The translations under genes were made by a program, and so were the position numbers. The notes below the pieces were generated by a model. That model worked only from the letters and a program-made list of their open reading frames with translations, had not been told where the DNA came from and did no database searches. This document shows positions 44,566-53,369 of a DNA stretch of 64,000 nucleotides, piece by piece. Each line of letters opens with the position of its first letter. The stretch's first letter is position 1. Origin of the DNA: Sphingosinicella sp963974575 (GTDB lineage Bacteria > Pseudomonadota > Alphaproteobacteria > Sphingomonadales > Sphingomonadaceae); assembly GCF_963974575.1 (NCBI RefSeq), contig NZ_CAXBBQ010000001.1:310001-374000 (forward strand), in the 5' to 3' direction.

Positions 44566-45653
44566 AAATCCTGTCCCAGCCGGCCAAGATGCCACTGGGC
44601 ATCTCCGAACATGGTCATGTTCAACATGAGCCGCTTTACATAGTGCCCAACCATCAGCTCTTCCGACATGCCGACGCCGCCGTGAAGCTGGATCGCCTGC
44701 TCACTGACAAAGCGCGCAATCCGGTCCACGCGCGCCTTTGCGGCCGAGATAACCCGCCAACCCTCGGCGGCGCCATCGTCGAACGCGAATTGCGCGCAGC
44801 GGGTCACGGCCCAACCCTCCTGTTCTGCAGTCATCATGTCTACCAGTCGGTGTTGGACCACCTGGAAATCGCCGATGGCGTGGCCGAACTGCTTGCGCGT
44901 CCGCGCGTATTGCAGTGTGGCCGCGTTCAGTTCAGCTACGATCGCCATGCTCTCCGCACACAATGCCGTTGTGGCCAGATCGAGAAACCTGTCGATAGCG
45001 GCGCTGGCGTCGCCGGAGCCTAAGGGCTCCGCTGGCACATTATCAAGGCGGACATCGGCCGCCGGCCTGCCGTCAAGAGAAGGGTAGGTTTCGAAGGACA
45101 CCCCCGGCATCCCCGCGTTCAATAGGTAGAGACCAAGCCCTCCGTCCGCGCGGCGGGCCGAAACGAGCAAAAGATCGGCCTCAGCGCCATGCAGCACGAA
45201 ACGCTTGTCGCCGGTTAGTCCACTCTCCGTCGCACAAGCATTGACGACCAGCCGTTCATGACCTGCATTCGGTTCGGAATGCGCAAAAGCAAGAGCGATC
45301 TCGCCCGCAGCGATCCGGGGCAGCAAATCCGCCCGTTGCGTTTCGCTGCCGAGCAGGGAAATCAGCTGAGCGCCGAGCGCCAGCGTCGGCAGCAGCGGCT
45401 CCAACAGCAACGCGCGCCCGGACGCTTCGAGCAGCACACCCAGCTCGACCGCGCCGCCGCCCGCCCCGCCTTCCTCTTCGGCCAACGAAAGTGCAAGCCA
45501 ACCAAACTCCGCATAGCGCGACCACATGGCCCGGCTATAGCCAGGCGCCTCAAGAGAAAAGGCGAGGCGCTGCTCAGGCGTATAGTTCTCCGCCACGAAT
45601 CGACGCGTCATCTCCGCGAACTGGCCGAGTTCCTCATCTGCGAAAACGGCCAC
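44562..45653 (-). CDS. Acyl-CoA dehydrogenase, small-subunit type
   Basis: The 363-residue flavoprotein has the ACAD alpha/beta/alpha fold. LARTRKQFGHAIGDFQ-like residues appear as ARTRKQFGHAIGDFQVVQH, followed by the C-terminal AIQLHGGVGMSEEL. The N-terminal half is diverged, and SEPNAGHERL replaces the usual substrate-binding loop. It begins directly at the stop of a second ACAD gene. Such pairs form heteromeric dehydrogenases that act on bulky ring-bearing CoA thioesters. It would pass electrons to EtfAB. Confidence 0.85.
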   Translation of the reverse strand: MAVFADEELGQFAEMTRRFVAENYTPEQRLAFSLEAPGYSRAMWSRYAEFGWLALSLAEEEGGAGGGAVELGVLLEASGRALLLEPLLPTLALGAQLISLLGSETQRADLLPRIAAGEIALAFAHSEPNAGHERLVVNACATESGLTGDKRFVLHGAEADLLLVSARRADGGLGLYLLNAGMPGVSFETYPSLDGRPAADVRLDNVPAEPLGSGDASAAIDRFLDLATTALCAESMAIVAELNAATLQYARTRKQFGHAIGDFQVVQHRLVDMMTAEQEGWAVTRCAQFAFDDGAAEGWRVISAAKARVDRIARFVSEQAIQLHGGVGMSEELMVGHYVKRLMLNMTMFGDAQWHLGRLGQDL

Positions 45654-46907
45654 CTAGAGCTCCAATACTGTTTTGGCGAGGATGTTGCGCTGGATTTCGC
45701 TGCTTCCGCCATAGATGGTCGCCGCGCGACCATAGAGATACTCGCCGACGATACCGGCGCTCGCCCGGTCTGAGCGATGAGGCGCGGCCAGCCCGCCACA
45801 GCCGACTGCATCGGTCAGCGCGACTGCGATCGCCTGGATAAGCTCGGCGCCGATCAGCTTCAGGACAGACGCCGTTGCACCGGGGTCGCGGCCTTGCGCC
45901 GCGCTGCGAAACAACTCGTAGCATAGCGCTTCGAGGGCGATGGTCCGGGCGCCGAGATCGGCGACGCGCTGGACCCAGGCGGCATTGCTTGCCAGCGGCT
46001 GCCCTCCGGCGCCGGGGGTTGTGCGGAGCAGATGCTCCAGCTGCGCCATCATCCGCTGGCATTTGCCAATTTCCGCAGCCAACAGCCGCTCATTGCCAAG
46101 CAGAACCTTCGCATAGGTCCAGCCACGCCCCGGCTCACCGACGAGATTTTCGTGCGGAACCCGCACATTGTCGAGGAAGACCTCGTTTAGATGATGATCG
46201 CCATCGATCGACGCAATCGGCCGTACCGTCACGCCCGGGCTCTTCAGGTCGATCAGCAGGAACGAAATGCCGCGCTGCGCTTGTGCGTCCGGACTGGTGC
46301 GCACGAGCGTGAACATCATGTCCGCCCACTGCGCCATCGTCGTCCAGACTTTCTGCCCGTTCACGACATAGGCGTCACCCACATCGACGGCGGTCGTGCG
46401 CAGGCTGGCGAGATCGGAGCCCGCATTGGGCTCGGAATAGCCCTGCGCCCACCAGATTTCCGAGCGCGCGATCGGCCCAAGCCAGCGCCGCTGTTGTTCG
46501 GGAGAGCCAAACGAATAAAGGATTGGCGCAACATAGGTAATGCCGAACGGAACCAGCCATGGTGACCCGGCGCGATATACTTCGTTCTCGAACACCCAAC
46601 GCTCGAGGCGCGTCCAACCGAGCCCGCCCATTTCGCGCGGCCAATGGCCGGTCAGCCAGTTGCGGGTGGCGAGAATGCGATGCCAGCGAACATGATCGGC
46701 TTTGTCCAGCAGACGACCATTCAGCACCTTGTCGCGAATGTCCTCCGGCAAATGATCGCGGCAGAAATCGCGCACATCCTTGCGCAGCGCGGCCAAACCG
46801 GCATCACGTCGCGTCGCCACGTCCATCACCGTGTCAATGGCAAAAATCGAGCGCCTGGGCACTAGAACCGGTTCCACGCTCGATTGATGATGGCTGGATT
46901 CATTCAA
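45654..46907 (-). CDS. Acyl-CoA dehydrogenase, large-subunit type
   Basis: The 417-residue flavoprotein has the ACAD signature YSEPNAGSDLASLRT (near residue 157) and WTTMAQWADMMFTLVRT. The C-terminal ATIYGGSSEIQRNILAK binds FAD. The ATG at 46907 overlaps the enoyl-CoA hydratase stop by 8 nt, and the gene abuts the second ACAD gene. It resembles the FadE-type partners of steroid and terpenoid side-chain degradation. The pair probably forms one alpha-beta enzyme in the cytoplasm. Confidence 0.88.
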   Translation of the reverse strand: MNESSHHQSSVEPVLVPRRSIFAIDTVMDVATRRDAGLAALRKDVRDFCRDHLPEDIRDKVLNGRLLDKADHVRWHRILATRNWLTGHWPREMGGLGWTRLERWVFENEVYRAGSPWLVPFGITYVAPILYSFGSPEQQRRWLGPIARSEIWWAQGYSEPNAGSDLASLRTTAVDVGDAYVVNGQKVWTTMAQWADMMFTLVRTSPDAQAQRGISFLLIDLKSPGVTVRPIASIDGDHHLNEVFLDNVRVPHENLVGEPGRGWTYAKVLLGNERLLAAEIGKCQRMMAQLEHLLRTTPGAGGQPLASNAAWVQRVADLGARTIALEALCYELFRSAAQGRDPGATASVLKLIGAELIQAIAVALTDAVGCGGLAAPHRSDRASAGIVGEYLYGRAATIYGGSSEIQRNILAKTVLEL

Positions 46908-47778
46908 GATTGCCCCCCACCAGCTTGCTCAGCCCACCGGCTTTGCGCACCGTTTCGGGAATGCCGCTTGGATCAATCACCGAGCCGAACTCGACACGAT
47001 TATGAGCGTGGCACAGCTGGTGGAACAGGAAGGCTTTGTCGATCGCGTCGGTTTGACCCTGCGACTCGATGGATGCGTTGACCGACTCTTTCACCATCTT
47101 CAGTGCGAACGCCGGCTTGGCCGCGATCTTTAGCGCAAGCGCAAGTGTAAAACTATCTAACTCAGCGCGCGGCACGACATGGTTCACCATTCCCCAGTCA
47201 TGCGCTTCCTGCGCAGTCCAGCGATCAGCGGTGAACAGCATTTCCTTGGCCTTGCGCGCGCCCAGTTCCCATGCGTGTGCGAAGAACTCGACCCCGTTTG
47301 CACCGATATTGACAACGGGATCCGAAAAGAAGGCGTCGTCGGAAGCAACAATGAGGTCGCAGACCCAGGCCAGCATCAATCCGCCGCCGAAGCAGGCGCC
47401 CTGCACGGCCGCGATCATCGGCTTTGGGATGGAGCGCCAGCGGCGGCAGGTGTCCAGATAGACTTCGCGCTCCCAAGCATAGTAACCGGACACGGTCGCG
47501 GTATCGATGTCACCGTAGACGCCCATGCGATCACGATCGCGCACGACGGCGTCATGCGCCTGGTCCTTGAGGTCGTGGCCAGTCGAAAAATGCTTACCGT
47601 TGCCAGCCAGGATGATGACACGGACCGAATCATCATGCGCGGCCTGCATCAGCGCCGCGTTCAGATCATATGTCATGCGCGTATCCTGCGCGTTGCCCTG
47701 GCTCGGCCGGTCGAGCGAAATCCGGCATATGGCCGGCGCCACAATGTCATATCCGATGACTGATTGCACTTCGCTCAT
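46900..47778 (-). CDS. Enoyl-CoA hydratase/isomerase family protein
   Basis: The 292-residue crotonase-fold protein has the oxyanion-hole segments GNGKHFSTGHDLKD (near residue 60) and GACFGGGLMLAWVCDL (near 120), with ANGVEFFAHAWELGARKA following. Position-specific acid/base glutamates of classical hydratases are not clearly both present, so the exact reaction is open. The ATG at 47778 follows an AGAGAGA ribosome-like site; sequence upstream is AT-rich and noncoding. It is the first gene of the minus-strand operon. Confidence 0.87.
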   Translation of the reverse strand: MSEVQSVIGYDIVAPAICRISLDRPSQGNAQDTRMTYDLNAALMQAAHDDSVRVIILAGNGKHFSTGHDLKDQAHDAVVRDRDRMGVYGDIDTATVSGYYAWEREVYLDTCRRWRSIPKPMIAAVQGACFGGGLMLAWVCDLIVASDDAFFSDPVVNIGANGVEFFAHAWELGARKAKEMLFTADRWTAQEAHDWGMVNHVVPRAELDSFTLALALKIAAKPAFALKMVKESVNASIESQGQTDAIDKAFLFHQLCHAHNRVEFGSVIDPSGIPETVRKAGGLSKLVGGNLE

Positions 47779-47818
47779 TGGTCTCTCTCGTTCAAATTGG
47801 ATTTCATTTTTGTATGAC

Positions 47819-47831
47819 TGATGACTCATCA
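47819..47831. promoter_or_regulatory. Palindromic operator candidate, left side
   Basis: TGATGACTCATCA is a 6-1-6 perfect inverted repeat about 41 bp upstream of the enoyl-CoA hydratase start. Confidence 0.45.
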
Positions 47832-47991
47832 ATCGTAAAGTCAAGATACGTTCGGCGTCAATCCGGCATCAAGTTGAAAACAATTTTCTCATTTTATTTC
47901 AATTATATAAATCGACAACGTTGAACACTGGCGTGTGAGGAGGACGTGTCTTTCAAATCTCGTCTTGACGAAAACGCACGCGGAAATCATC

Positions 47992-48007
47992 ATGATCAGT
48001 GAATCAT
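47992..48007. promoter_or_regulatory. Palindromic operator candidate, right side
   Basis: ATGATCAGTGAATCAT is an inverted repeat (5 bp arms, 6-bp spacer) about 54 bp upstream of the TonB receptor start. It shares the TGAT...ATCA layout of the left palindrome. Confidence 0.4.
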
Positions 48008-48060
48008 AAATCACGACTGCGGCGGCTCGATGCTCGCTGTGAAATACGGGGAGGATTATA

Positions 48061-50334
48061 ATGGTCAGTGGATTGTACAAAGCCCAGGTGCGGCTGCTGA
48101 GCGGCGCGGCGACAGTGCTGCTCGGCGGCTGGACGGCGCAAGCTTCAGCGCAGGAGGTGGCCAGCCCCGCTGCGACACCTCAGGCGCAGACCGCCGAAGT
48201 CTCATCGAGCTTCAGCGATGGCGAAATCCTCGTCACGGCAAACCGCCGCGCGCAGAATATTCAGGATGTTGGCATCGCGATCACGGCGATCGGCGGCAAC
48301 GAACTGTCGCGCATGGCGGTCAGCAACGCGACTGACATCACCACCGTTGTGCCCAATCTTCGATTCATCACCCTGGGCGGCGCCATCGTCAATTTCAACA
48401 TCCGCGGCATTTCGCAGAACGACTATGCCGACCACCTCGAGCCGCCCGTGGCTATTTATTCCGACGACGCCTATCTGAGCACGACATCGCAGTCGAGCCT
48501 TCCTGTCTTCGATCTCGATCGGGTTGAAGTCCTGCGTGGTCCTCAAGGCACGCTGTTCGGGCGCAACTCCACAGGCGGCCTCATTCATTTCGTCAGCAAA
48601 CAGCCGACAGAACATTTTGAAGGCTATGTCGATGCGACCATTTCGGACGACGTATGGGGGAAGCTTGAAGGTGCCGTCAGCGGACCTTTGGCCGATAATC
48701 TGCAAGGCCGCATCGCGTTCAGTGCCTCGACGCGCGAAGGCTACGTCAAGAACGCGACAGACGGAAGCCGCCTCGGGAGCGAGCATTATGTCGCGCTCCG
48801 GACGATCCTTGCCTATCAGCCCACACCGGATATCAATGTAAACCTCAATCTGCGTTACGCGCGCAACTTCGATCAGAGCGGCGCCGCATACACATTCGCG
48901 CCCACGATCGCCGGTCCTGATGGACTAGGGCGTTTCGTCGGACCGGACGAAAACCCCTATGGCACCTGCAACGGCTGCGGCCCGGCCTATTATGAGGGCT
49001 ACACGCAACCAAATCCGTACAAAGGGGCATTCACTGACAGGGGAAATTACGCGCGGAGTGCTTACGGCGCCACGCTGAAGATCGAAGCGGCACTCGGGTT
49101 CGGCAGCCTGATCTCGATCACCGACTATCAGAAGGTGAACAAGACGTATTACGAGGACGTCGATGCAGCGCCTCAATACATTGCGGATGACCTCCACACC
49201 CAGAAGCTTGACCACCTGACCCAGGAACTGCGTCTCGTGGGTTCAAGTGATCGGTTCGACTGGACCGCCGGCCTTTACTATTTCCATCAGAAGAATCAGT
49301 CAGTGACCGCCTATGTGCTTTTCGACGGTGGTGGTCCTGTGCCGATCAACTATGCGACGTTCCGGACCGACAGCATCGCTGCCTATGCGCAGGGCGAGTA
49401 TCGATTTACGGACACGCTGAGCTTCATCGCGGGCGGCCGGTACACCTACGATCGTAAACGTGACAACTATCTGGCGACGGACGCGAATTTCGCCGGTCCC
49501 CCGCTCGCCTTCAATCCCACGACATACCCCGATCTCGCCGATCGCAAATTCGACCTTTATTCGGCCAAGGCTGCGCTGCAGTGGTCGCCGAGCGACCGGC
49601 TGATGCTTTACGCCAGTTTCAACCGCGGAACAAAGGGAGGCGGCTTCAGCAAGCCCGGATATCTGCCGATCGACCCACAAACCATCCCGTTTGACGACGA
49701 AACGCTTTACGCATACGAGGTTGGTCAGAAATGGACATCGGATGATGGTGTTATCCGCCTGAACAGCAGCTTCTTCTACTATGACTACAAAGACTACCAG
49801 GCGTTTGCGTTCCGAACGCTGAACGGCAATCCGGTCGGCACGATCATCAATCGGGATGCGACAGTGAAAGGCGCAGAGGTCGATTTCACGCTCGAGCCGG
49901 TTGACGGCCTGACCATCAACATCTCGCCGTCTTACCTGGATACAAAAATCAAGAACGTGCAGTTGCCGAGCGGCAGGATCGTCACTCGTCCGTTGCCGCA
50001 GGCCCCGAAATGGTCCGGAAACGCCATGATCCGCTACGAATGGCCGGTGCTTGGCGACAAGACGGCAGCGCTGCAGTTCGACGTGAATTATAACTCAAGT
50101 CAGAACTTCACGGTGCTCGCTGCCTTCAACGAACGTGAAAAAGCCTATGCAGTTGGCAACCTGCGTGCCAGCCTGGCAAGCGGCAACAGCTGGGAGGCAG
50201 CGATCTTCGCCAAGAATCTGTGGAACCAGGAGTATCGCATTTTCGCGTTCGATCTGAGTTCGCTCGGTACGATCGCACAAAGCTATAACCGGCCCCGCAC
50301 GATCGGCGCCCAATTCCGCTACAATTTCAATTAG
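48061..50334 (+). CDS. TonB-dependent outer-membrane receptor
   Basis: The 757-residue protein has a signal peptide (about residues 1-31, ending AQASAQ) and a plug domain from about 55 with EILVTANRRAQNIQDVGIAIT. RGPQGTLFGRNSTGG is the plug signature near 157. A 22-strand barrel follows, ending with YRYNFN-like residues (FRYNFN). The C-terminal Asn is less usual than Phe. Placement ahead of the monooxygenase suggests uptake of the hydrophobic pathway substrate across the outer membrane. No siderophore genes are nearby. Confidence 0.93.
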   Translation: MVSGLYKAQVRLLSGAATVLLGGWTAQASAQEVASPAATPQAQTAEVSSSFSDGEILVTANRRAQNIQDVGIAITAIGGNELSRMAVSNATDITTVVPNLRFITLGGAIVNFNIRGISQNDYADHLEPPVAIYSDDAYLSTTSQSSLPVFDLDRVEVLRGPQGTLFGRNSTGGLIHFVSKQPTEHFEGYVDATISDDVWGKLEGAVSGPLADNLQGRIAFSASTREGYVKNATDGSRLGSEHYVALRTILAYQPTPDINVNLNLRYARNFDQSGAAYTFAPTIAGPDGLGRFVGPDENPYGTCNGCGPAYYEGYTQPNPYKGAFTDRGNYARSAYGATLKIEAALGFGSLISITDYQKVNKTYYEDVDAAPQYIADDLHTQKLDHLTQELRLVGSSDRFDWTAGLYYFHQKNQSVTAYVLFDGGGPVPINYATFRTDSIAAYAQGEYRFTDTLSFIAGGRYTYDRKRDNYLATDANFAGPPLAFNPTTYPDLADRKFDLYSAKAALQWSPSDRLMLYASFNRGTKGGGFSKPGYLPIDPQTIPFDDETLYAYEVGQKWTSDDGVIRLNSSFFYYDYKDYQAFAFRTLNGNPVGTIINRDATVKGAEVDFTLEPVDGLTINISPSYLDTKIKNVQLPSGRIVTRPLPQAPKWSGNAMIRYEWPVLGDKTAALQFDVNYNSSQNFTVLAAFNEREKAYAVGNLRASLASGNSWEAAIFAKNLWNQEYRIFAFDLSSLGTIAQSYNRPRTIGAQFRYNFN

Positions 50335-50354
50335 GGGTTGCGAGAGGACAGTAG

Positions 50355-52016
50355 ATGATGGGTGAGATCGACCTGAAGGCCGCGCAAGACGCCTGGACTC
50401 AAGCTGAATTCGCGCGAATCATGACGGTCGATAGCCAGGAAGCGGCGCATTTGGCAGAGCGCCAGCATGAACTCGAAGCCTCGCTGATCGCCGCTGCCAA
50501 GACGCTCGGCCGGTCAGCAGGCGATGGGCGAGCCGCGCATCGCTGGTGGGAACAGGAGCGGCCGCCCCGGCGGCCGCTCCGCATTGCCATCGTCGGCGGC
50601 GGCGTCGGCGGCCTCGCCATGGGCGCGCGGTTGCGAGAGGCCGGCTACGACGATTTCGTGATCCTCGAGAAATCTGACGATATCGGCGGCACATGGCATC
50701 ATAACAATTACCCGGGCGTGGCCTGCGACGTCGCCTCCTACTTCTACAGCTTTACCTTCTTCAAGAACCCGGGCTGGTCGCAGATGTTCGCGCCGGGGAG
50801 CGAGATCAAACGCTATCTTTCGGAACTTGCCGACCATTACCGGCTGCGGGAACATATTCGGTTCGGCGCGACTGTCACCAGCTGTCATTACGACAATGGC
50901 GTCTGGACGATCTCCACTGCCGAGGGCGAGACGTTCGAGGCGAACATCTTCATACCCGCCACCGGCTTCTTGCACATCCCGATCCTGCCAGCGATCGAAG
51001 GACGCGATCGTTTTGCTGGAGAAATATTTCACAGCTCCGCCTGGCGCCCGGATTTCGACTCCTCCGGCAAGCGGGTTGGAATTATTGGCAATGGGTCGAG
51101 TTCGGTGCAGATCGTCTCCAACATCGTCGACCGGGTCGATCATCTGACCGTATTCCAGCGCACCGCCCAATGGGTATTTCCGGCACCGAACGATTATTAT
51201 TCGGAGCTTCGGCAGCAAATGCTGTCCTACTATCCGGAGCTGACCCATCGGCTGTTCCAGTTTTTCATGGATTGGTACAATGACGGCTTCGGCAATGCTG
51301 TCACCGGCGACGCCGCCGCGCAAAAACGCTTCGCCGACGCCTGCCAAGCCAATCTGGATTCAATCGCCGACCCCGAGCTCCGCGCGAAGCTGACACCGGA
51401 TTATCCGGTCATGTGCAAGCGGCTCATATTCTCCAGCACCTATTTCGACGCGCTGCAGCGTTCCAACTGCGCGCTGGAGACACGCAGTATCGCCCGCATC
51501 GAACCCAGCGGCGTGCGGTTGCACGACGGCAGCCTGGTGGAGCTCGACGTGCTCGTGCTTGCAACCGGGTTCGATACCCACGCTTATTGCCGCAGCCTCA
51601 ACATCTCGGCCGCCGGCGGGCAAACGCTGAATCAGGCTTGGCAAGATGGTGCGCGCTCGTTCGAATCCATCGGACTGGCTGGCTTTCCGAACCTGTTCTT
51701 CATCGGCGGCCCCTATTCGACTGTCGGCAACCTTTCGACCATGACGTGCGCTGAACTGCAGGTCGATCATGTCATCCGCTTGCTGGACGAAATGGACCGA
51801 ACGGGCGCGCGCGAAGTCATGCCGCACCGCGACGCGGAAGACGCGTTCGTCGACGAGATGCAGGGCGCTGTCGCCAATACGGTCTGGGTCTCGGGCTGCA
51901 AGAGCTGGTATCTGGACGCGAAGGGCGGGATCGATATCTGGACCAAGTCGCCGGCCGCCTTCATGGACCGAATGGTCACGGGACCGGACCTCGCCAAATA
52001 TCATTTCAAGGCCTGA
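50355..52016 (+). CDS. Flavin-containing Baeyer-Villiger monooxygenase
   Basis: The 553-residue enzyme inserts oxygen next to a ketone to give an ester or lactone, with FAD and NADPH. An N-terminal extension (about 1-75) precedes the FAD Rossmann motif GGGVGG at 81-86. The BVMO fingerprint FxGxxxHxxxW is at 220-230 (FAGEIFHSSAW), and a second dinucleotide motif GIIGNG is at 243-248. The gene starts 20 nt after the TonB receptor stop. A lactonase gene follows. The substrate is probably cyclic, since a lactonase is downstream. Confidence 0.9.
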   Translation: MMGEIDLKAAQDAWTQAEFARIMTVDSQEAAHLAERQHELEASLIAAAKTLGRSAGDGRAAHRWWEQERPPRRPLRIAIVGGGVGGLAMGARLREAGYDDFVILEKSDDIGGTWHHNNYPGVACDVASYFYSFTFFKNPGWSQMFAPGSEIKRYLSELADHYRLREHIRFGATVTSCHYDNGVWTISTAEGETFEANIFIPATGFLHIPILPAIEGRDRFAGEIFHSSAWRPDFDSSGKRVGIIGNGSSSVQIVSNIVDRVDHLTVFQRTAQWVFPAPNDYYSELRQQMLSYYPELTHRLFQFFMDWYNDGFGNAVTGDAAAQKRFADACQANLDSIADPELRAKLTPDYPVMCKRLIFSSTYFDALQRSNCALETRSIARIEPSGVRLHDGSLVELDVLVLATGFDTHAYCRSLNISAAGGQTLNQAWQDGARSFESIGLAGFPNLFFIGGPYSTVGNLSTMTCAELQVDHVIRLLDEMDRTGAREVMPHRDAEDAFVDEMQGAVANTVWVSGCKSWYLDAKGGIDIWTKSPAAFMDRMVTGPDLAKYHFKA

Positions 52017-52030
52017 TCGGGACGCAAGCC

Positions 52031-52870
52031 ATGGCTGGGATTAATCTTCTGCTTGATGGGCTGGTTTTTCCCGAAGGGCCGCGCTGGCGCGACGGCCGGC
52101 TGTGGTTCTCGGACATGGAAGATATGTGCGTGAAGGCGGTCGATCTGACCGGCCGCGTCGAAGAGATCGTTCGCATCGACGACTATTGCTCGGGACTCGG
52201 CTGGCTGCCGAATGGACGGCTGCTGGTTGTGGCGGTGAAAACGAGGCTCCTGCTCGCCGTTGATTCCGCAGGCAAGGTGTCGTTACACGCCGATCTGACG
52301 CCGGTCACCCTCAGCTACGCCAATGACATGGTCGTGGATACAGCAGGCCGCGCCTATGTCGGCAGCATGGGTTACGATATCTGGAGCGACCCGGAAGCGA
52401 AACCCGGCGCGCTGGCGATCGTCGAGCCGGACGGGCGCGCACGCCTGGCGGTTGGCGATATGATGTTTCCAAACGGCAGTGTCATTACGCCTGACGGCAA
52501 GCGGTTGATCGTCGCTGAAAGCCTGTCCAAGGCACTGACCGAGTTCGATATTGAAGAAGACGGGTCCCTTTCTGGCCGCAGGTTGTGGGCGGAGACGTCC
52601 GGTGTGATGCCCGACGGCATTTGCCTGGATGCAGAAGAGGGCATCTGGATTGCGTCCATCGATGACGGCGCCTTCATACGCATCGAGCGAGGCGGAAAGA
52701 GCACGCACCGGATCGAGACTCCAGAGGGCCGACAGGCGTGGGCGGTCGCACTCGGCGGCGACACGCTGTTCATGCTCACGTCGTCACCGCTCGGCGACAC
52801 AAGGGAGAACCGGCTCGCCACCCGGCCCGGCCGCATCGAAACGATGCGAGCGCCGGTCCCGGCGGCATGA
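52031..52870 (+). CDS. SMP-30/gluconolactonase family lactonase
   Basis: The 279-residue beta-propeller hydrolase should open the lactone produced by the upstream monooxygenase, using a divalent metal. Metal-site signatures are EGPRWRDGRLWFSD (near residue 15), YANDMVVDTAGRAYVG (near 97) and FPNGSVITPDGKRLIVAES (near 146), together with MPDGICLDAEEGIWIA. It starts 14 nt after the monooxygenase stop, supporting one transcript. Ester hydrolysis in general cannot be excluded. Confidence 0.87.
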   Translation: MAGINLLLDGLVFPEGPRWRDGRLWFSDMEDMCVKAVDLTGRVEEIVRIDDYCSGLGWLPNGRLLVVAVKTRLLLAVDSAGKVSLHADLTPVTLSYANDMVVDTAGRAYVGSMGYDIWSDPEAKPGALAIVEPDGRARLAVGDMMFPNGSVITPDGKRLIVAESLSKALTEFDIEEDGSLSGRRLWAETSGVMPDGICLDAEEGIWIASIDDGAFIRIERGGKSTHRIETPEGRQAWAVALGGDTLFMLTSSPLGDTRENRLATRPGRIETMRAPVPAA

Positions 52871-52884
52871 CGGCGCAAATTTCT

Positions 52885-53298
52885 TCAGGGCAGCGTGCCG
52901 CTGGTGAACAGCGTGTCGCGCGCTGCAAAGCACAGCGGGTTTCCCGAGGGATCACGCGTGTAGAACGATCGCTCCCCCCACGGCCGTGTCAGCACTTTGC
53001 CGAGCGCGCCAACGGTTGGAACGTCGGCTTCATCGAGTGGCGCACCGGCAGCGCGCGCGCGTGCGTACACCGCATCAATGTCATCGACGGCGAAGTAGAT
53101 GTAATCCTCATTGGCGCGCGGCGCGCGGGCATCACCATTCGCAATCGCATCGTAGCAGCTAATGATCGTGCCTTCGCAATCGAAATAGTGCCGCCCAGGA
53201 GAAATGCGCGAGCCCGCAACCTCTAGCAACGTTGCATAAAATAAAACGGAAGCCTCTATGTTATCGGATGGAATCGTTATTCTGTACACTTTTACCAC
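52885..53298 (-). CDS. Glyoxalase/VOC family protein
   Basis: The protein of 137 residues has the paired beta-alpha-beta-beta-beta VOC modules: RITIPSDNIEASVLFYATLL at the start and VDDIDAVYARARAAG and RSFYTRDPSGNPLCFA in the second half. Candidate metal ligands are Glu/His of each module. I chose the GTG at 53298 because GGAGAG lies 5 nt upstream. Its reading direction is opposite to all genes around it in the cluster; its role (isomerase, dioxygenase or resistance-like) is unknown. Confidence 0.72.
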   Translation of the reverse strand: MVKVYRITIPSDNIEASVLFYATLLEVAGSRISPGRHYFDCEGTIISCYDAIANGDARAPRANEDYIYFAVDDIDAVYARARAAGAPLDEADVPTVGALGKVLTRPWGERSFYTRDPSGNPLCFAARDTLFTSGTLP

Positions 53299-53369
53299 AA
53301 TTCTCTCCTTTATTAAATAATTCTGCACAACTTCTAAAACTATTCAAGTATTATGACAAGGAAGTGCTT

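Larger units (their letters stand above)
47779..48060. promoter_or_regulatory. Divergent AT-rich promoter region of the catabolic island
   Basis: This 282-bp region separates the enoyl-CoA hydratase operon from the TonB receptor gene. It contains the perfect inverted repeat TGATGACTCATCA (47819-47831) and the repeat ATGAT-N6-ATCAT (47992-48007). These are candidate TetR-type operators, one near each gene. It is clearly more AT-rich than the flanking genes. No ORF is supported. Confidence 0.6.
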
